A stretch of 14,756 bases of DNA from DAOTYX01 sp034434635 (lineage in GTDB: Bacteria; Chloroflexota; Anaerolineae; B4-G1; DUEL01): the NCBI GenBank assembly GCA_034434635.1, contig DAOTYX010000035.1:1-14756 (forward strand), written 5' to 3'. Each line of letters begins with the position of its first letter. The first letter of the stretch is position 1. The translations under genes were made by a program, and so were the position numbers. Of this stretch, positions 12,401 to 14,756 are shown in pieces. Under the pieces are notes generated by a model, which worked only from the letters and a program-made list of their open reading frames with translations, was not told the DNA's origin and made no database searches.

Positions 12401-13591
12401 ATGGCTACCCAAATCGCTGAAAACGTCTACTGGGTCGGCGCAGTGGATTGGGAGGTGCGCAACTTCCACGGGCACACCTACCACACCCATCGCGGCACCA
12501 CGTACAACGCCTATCTGATCGTGGATGAGCACGTCGCTCTGGTGGACACGGTCATGGCGGGGTTCGAGGACGAGATGTTCCGCCACATCGCCGAGATCGT
12601 GGACCTGGCGCGCATTGACTACCTGATCGCCAACCACGGCGAACTCGACCACTCCGGCGGCATCCCGGCGGTGATGGCCCGCGCACCCCACGCGACGCTG
12701 GTACACAGCAAGAAGGGCAGCGATTCGCTGGGCAAGTACTTTCAGAACGGCTGGCAGCACCGCGTTGTCGGCAGCGGCGACACGCTCTCCCTGGGCCGCA
12801 CGACGCTGGCCTTCCTCGAAGCGCCGATGCTCCACTGGCCCGATAGCATGTTCACCTACATCCCGGAGCACCGCCTGCTCCTGCCCAACGACGCCTTCGG
12901 CCAGCACCTGGCCTCCGTCCAGCGCTTCGCCGATCAGGTGGACCCAGCAGTGCTGTGGGACGAGGCGCGCAAGTACTTCGGCAACATCCTCGTCCCCTTC
13001 AGCAAACTCATCCTGCGCAAGGTCGAGGAAGTGCAGAAGATGGGGTTGGAGATTGCCGTCATCGCCCCCAGCCACGGCCTCATCTGGCGCGAGAACCCGC
13101 TGCAGATTGTCGAGCAGTACGTGCGCTGGGCACAGGGTGAGGCGCAGCCACGCGCCCTGGTGGTCTACGAGACGATGTGGGGCAGCACGAAGGCGATGGC
13201 GCATGCCATTCTGGACGGGATCGTCGAGGCCGGGGCGGATGCCCAGCTCTTCGCCGTCCCGCAGGCCGACCACACGACGGTGGTGGGGGCGCTGCTGGAG
13301 GCCAAAGGCATCGTCGTCGGCTCGCCGACGCACAACCGGCGGCCGCTGCTGAACATCTCTGCGCTGCTGGAAGACCTGATCGGGCTGCGTCCGGTGAACA
13401 AGATCGGCGCGGCGTTCGGTTCGCACGGCTGGGGCGGCGGGGCGGTGCCGATCCTGGAGGATCGGCTGCGCGAGGCCGGCATTGACGTGGTCCAGCCGGG
13501 GTTGGCCCTGGCCTGGCGGCCCAACGCCGGGGAACGGGACCAGGCGGTGGCCTTCGGACGCGCCTTTGGCGAGCGAGTCCGCCAGGCGTAG
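12401..13591 (+). CDS. fprA: A-type flavodiiron protein (O2/NO reductase)
   Basis: A 396-residue cytosolic flavoprotein that reduces O2 to water and/or NO to N2O in anaerobes. The N-terminal metallo-beta-lactamase-like domain (1-245) has a full diiron site: H79, E81, D83 and H84 in NHGELDHSG, H145 (LHWPDS), D164 (PNDAFGQH) and H225 (PSHGLIWR). The C-terminal flavodoxin domain (about 250-396) binds FMN through VVYETMWGSTKAMA (254-267) and SPTHNRRP. There is no rubredoxin or flavin-reductase extension, so electrons must come from separate carriers; the ferredoxins on either side are obvious candidates. GGAGGTGA lies 4 nt before the ATG. The nearby Crp/Fnr gene is a plausible controller. Confidence 0.96.
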   Translation: MATQIAENVYWVGAVDWEVRNFHGHTYHTHRGTTYNAYLIVDEHVALVDTVMAGFEDEMFRHIAEIVDLARIDYLIANHGELDHSGGIPAVMARAPHATLVHSKKGSDSLGKYFQNGWQHRVVGSGDTLSLGRTTLAFLEAPMLHWPDSMFTYIPEHRLLLPNDAFGQHLASVQRFADQVDPAVLWDEARKYFGNILVPFSKLILRKVEEVQKMGLEIAVIAPSHGLIWRENPLQIVEQYVRWAQGEAQPRALVVYETMWGSTKAMAHAILDGIVEAGADAQLFAVPQADHTTVVGALLEAKGIVVGSPTHNRRPLLNISALLEDLIGLRPVNKIGAAFGSHGWGGGAVPILEDRLREAGIDVVQPGLALAWRPNAGERDQAVAFGRAFGERVRQA

Positions 13592-13592
13592 A

Positions 13593-13648
13593 GCGACACG
13601 CGACACGGAACACGGAATACGTAAAACGTAAAGCGTAAAACGTAACAG
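13593..13648. repeat. 7-nt tandem repeat array 2
   Basis: Eight consecutive heptamers fill the gap after the flavodiiron gene: GCGACAC, GCGACAC, GGAACAC, GGAATAC, GTAAAAC, GTAAAGC, GTAAAAC, GTAACAG. They share GNRRNAC with arrays 1 and 3. The last unit runs into AGGAG, the ribosome-binding site of the next ferredoxin gene. Confidence 0.85.
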
Positions 13649-13657
13649 GAGACCACT

Positions 13658-14035
13658 ATGACCGTTCGCCAAATCGTCCGCATTGACGAAGAACTGTGCA
13701 ACGGCTGCGGAGCCTGCGTGACCCCCTGCGCCGAGGGAGCCATCGTCCTGGTGGACGGCAAGGCGCGGGTCACCGACGAGGCGCTCTGCGACGGCGCCGG
13801 CTTCTGCCTGCCGGTCTGCCCCACCGGGGCGCTCAGCATCGAGACGCGCCAGGCCCCCGACTTTGACGAAGAACGGGCCGAAGCGCTGATGCACGAGCGC
13901 GGCACACGGTACATCGCGCAACGCTGTTTCCGCTGCGCTGCGGGTGAGGAGTATGTCCCGCTCCTGCCCATTCGCTACCAGGGACGCAGCCTGTGGGTCT
14001 GTACTCATTGCCTGCCGGCGCTCATCCACGGGTAA
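13658..14035 (+). CDS. Ferredoxin with incomplete second cluster and Cys4 tail
   Basis: A 125-residue iron-sulfur protein. The first cluster motif is complete (C14, C17, C20, C24 in CNGCGACVTPC). The second is CDGAGFCLPVCP: C44, C50 and C54 remain but the second cysteine is A47. It may bind a [3Fe-4S] cluster or use another ligand; similar sites occur in a known family of small ferredoxins of anaerobes. The C-terminal part carries C90/C93 (RCFRC) and C115/C118 (WVCTHC) around a strand-rich segment, which looks like a zinc ribbon and ends PALIHG. AGGAG (13647-13651) lies 6 nt before the ATG. It follows the flavodiiron gene and may pass electrons to it or to another enzyme. Confidence 0.88.
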   Translation: MTVRQIVRIDEELCNGCGACVTPCAEGAIVLVDGKARVTDEALCDGAGFCLPVCPTGALSIETRQAPDFDEERAEALMHERGTRYIAQRCFRCAAGEEYVPLLPIRYQGRSLWVCTHCLPALIHG

Positions 14036-14071
14036 AGTGTTGCTCTCATGGGGCGATTCCGCGCTTTTCGA

Positions 14072-14141
14072 CGACAGACCACAGACGACAGACCACAGAC
14101 CACCGTCGTCCGTGGTCCGTCGTCCGTCGTCCGTGGTCAAA
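14072..14141. repeat. 7-nt tandem repeat array 4, partly inverted
   Basis: Ten heptamers in register: four alternate CGACAGA and CCACAGA (14072-14099), then CCACCGT, then CGTCCGT and GGTCCGT types (14107-14134), ending GGTCAAA. The second half is close to the reverse complement of the first except for A/G changes, so an imperfect hairpin is possible. It fills most of the 123-bp gap between the ferredoxin and MoaD-like genes. Confidence 0.85.
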
Positions 14142-14158
14142 GGAGTCCGTGAGGCCAA

Positions 14159-14470
14159 ATGGTGGAAGTCCGATTCTATGGCAAACTGAGACGTTACGCG
14201 CCCGACCCAACCCCCAGCCGGGAGAGCCTGCTGCGGCTGGAGCCACAGCCCGACGAGACGGTGAGGGCACTGCTGGCACGACTGGGGGTCCCGCTTGAGG
14301 AGATCAGCCACGTCTTCCTCAACGGCGCGCTGCTCCTCACCTGCAATTCGATGGCCCCGTGGTTGCGCTACCCGCGCCCCGTGGACCGTGGCGAGGGGTT
14401 GGATGCCCCCCTTCGCCCTGGCGACCGGCTGGGACTCTTCGGCCGGGACATGGCGATGCTGGTGGTGTAA
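14159..14470 (+). CDS. MoaD/ThiS-like ubiquitin-fold protein without C-terminal GG
   Basis: A 103-residue small protein with a beta-grasp pattern: start VEVRFYGKLRRYAP, central DETVRALLARLGVPLEEISHVFLNGALL, and end LRPGDRLGLFGRDMAMLVV. This resembles MoaD/ThiS sulfur-carrier domains, where the early strand, the VRALLxxLGV helix and the VFLNG strand are typical. The C-terminus lacks the Gly-Gly needed for adenylation and thiocarboxylate formation, so ordinary sulfur transfer is unlikely. Such proteins sometimes sit beside ferredoxin and tungsten/molybdenum aldehyde oxidoreductase genes, but none is visible here. GAGG (14151-14154) is 4 nt before the ATG. The upstream gap is a 7-nt repeat array. 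Confidence 0.7.
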   Translation: MVEVRFYGKLRRYAPDPTPSRESLLRLEPQPDETVRALLARLGVPLEEISHVFLNGALLLTCNSMAPWLRYPRPVDRGEGLDAPLRPGDRLGLFGRDMAMLVV

Positions 14471-14505
14471 GAAGCAAGAAGCACGGAACACGCAATACGA
14501 TGTAC
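14471..14505. repeat. 7-nt tandem repeat array 3
   Basis: Five heptamers in register: GAAGCAA, GAAGCAC, GGAACAC, GCAATAC, GATGTAC. The array starts immediately after the stop codon of the MoaD-like gene. Its last unit contains the ATG of the methyltransferase gene. It shares GNRRNAC with arrays 1 and 2. Confidence 0.75.
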
Positions 14506-14756
14506 GACGATTTCAGCGGCGACTACGACCGCTTCGTGGACTGGTCAGGCCGGTTGGCGGCGGAGATGCCATTCATCGAGCATCTCGTAGCGCAGGCTTC
14601 CAGCCTGCGCTACGTGCTGGACGCCGCCTGCGGCACCGGCATGCACGCGGTCGCCCTGGCACAGCGGGGCTACGACGTGGTGGGCGCCGACTTGAGCGCG
14701 GGAATGATCGAGCGGGCGCGGGCAAACGCGGACGCGGCGGGGGTCAGCGTGCGCTT
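14500..14756 (+). CDS. Class I SAM-dependent methyltransferase (cut by window edge)
   Basis: Eighty-five codons from ATG at 14500 to the window end. The SAM-binding motif I is VLDAACGTGMHAVALAQRGY (39-58), followed by VVGADLSAGMIERAR, where the aspartate at the end of the second strand binds the ribose. The beginning MYDDFSGDYDRFVDW is common in methyltransferases acting on small molecules; the substrate is unknown. No Shine-Dalgarno is visible, and the start codon lies inside a 7-nt repeat. Residues 30-38 (VAQASSLRY) are encoded exactly by a 27-bp palindrome that looks inserted. Confidence 0.85.
   Translation, partial: MYDDFSGDYDRFVDWSGRLAAEMPFIEHLVAQASSLRYVLDAACGTGMHAVALAQRGYDVVGADLSAGMIERARANADAAGVSVR
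14587..14613. repeat. 27-bp palindrome inside the methyltransferase gene
   Basis: Perfect 12-nt arms GTAGCGCAGGCT (14587-14598) and AGCCTGCGCTAC (14602-14613) with a 3-nt loop. It occupies exactly codons 30-38. Like the palindromes at 159 and 1022, it begins GTAG and ends CTAC. Confidence 0.88.

Noticed and set aside
14072..14141. CRISPR-like array
   Set aside because: The units are 7 nt in direct contact with no spacers, and no cas gene is present.
12311..14491. 726-codon open frame on the minus strand
   Set aside because: It is antisense to ferredoxin, flavodiiron, second ferredoxin and MoaD-like genes and runs through the intergenic repeat arrays; no motif supports it.

Overview
The window is GC-rich bacterial chromosome, gene-dense, with almost everything on the + strand. 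Protein content (TopA with an N-terminal DUF5679-type zinc ribbon, a DHH-CBS-nucleotidyltransferase fusion, two rubrerythrins, a flavodiiron protein, small ferredoxins) and many short tandem and palindromic intergenic repeats suggest an anaerobic or microaerophilic Chloroflexota bacterium, probably Anaerolineae. The taxonomic call is inference; no rRNA or other taxonomic marker is present.

Layout. (1) 1-627, minus strand: a MarR-family repressor followed by the first 46 codons of an ABC exporter, a typical repressor-pump operon. (2) 628-1102: 475 bp without a gene, holding a long hairpin built from 9-nt repeats, an 18-bp perfect palindrome and two divergent promoter candidates. (3) 1103-2408, plus: an FmdB-type zinc-ribbon protein and ammonia-dependent asparagine synthetase (AsnA), closed by a hairpin. 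(4) 2521-9164, plus: a four-gene probable operon behind a TATAAT promoter with a palindrome at its start: DHH/CBS/tRNA nucleotidyltransferase fusion, mannose-1-phosphate guanylyltransferase, DNA topoisomerase I and a divergent rubrerythrin. (5) 9177-9752, minus: an exported lipoprotein of unknown function. (6) 9830-14035, plus: an oxygen/NO defence and electron-transfer island: ferritin-like diiron protein, canonical rubrerythrin, monohaem cytochrome c lipoprotein, Crp/Fnr regulator, 2[4Fe-4S] ferredoxin, flavodiiron protein, and a ferredoxin with a Cys4 tail. (7) 14159-14756: a MoaD/ThiS-like protein without a C-terminal Gly-Gly, and the start of a SAM methyltransferase.

How it fits together. 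The island has the parts of the anaerobe route that reduces O2, H2O2 or NO to harmless products: ferredoxins or rubredoxin-like domains give electrons to diiron enzymes (rubrerythrins, flavodiiron protein). The Crp/Fnr gene lies just before the ferredoxin-flavodiiron pair, and a perfect 33-bp double palindrome lies between them, so local control is an attractive idea.

The most unusual content is not a protein. Intergenic gaps hold several families of degenerate short tandem repeats with periods of 7, 8 and 9 nt, and several hairpin repeats. They supply gene edges: a C-terminus, ribosome-binding sites, a start codon, and one 27-bp palindrome occupies exactly nine codons of the methyltransferase gene.
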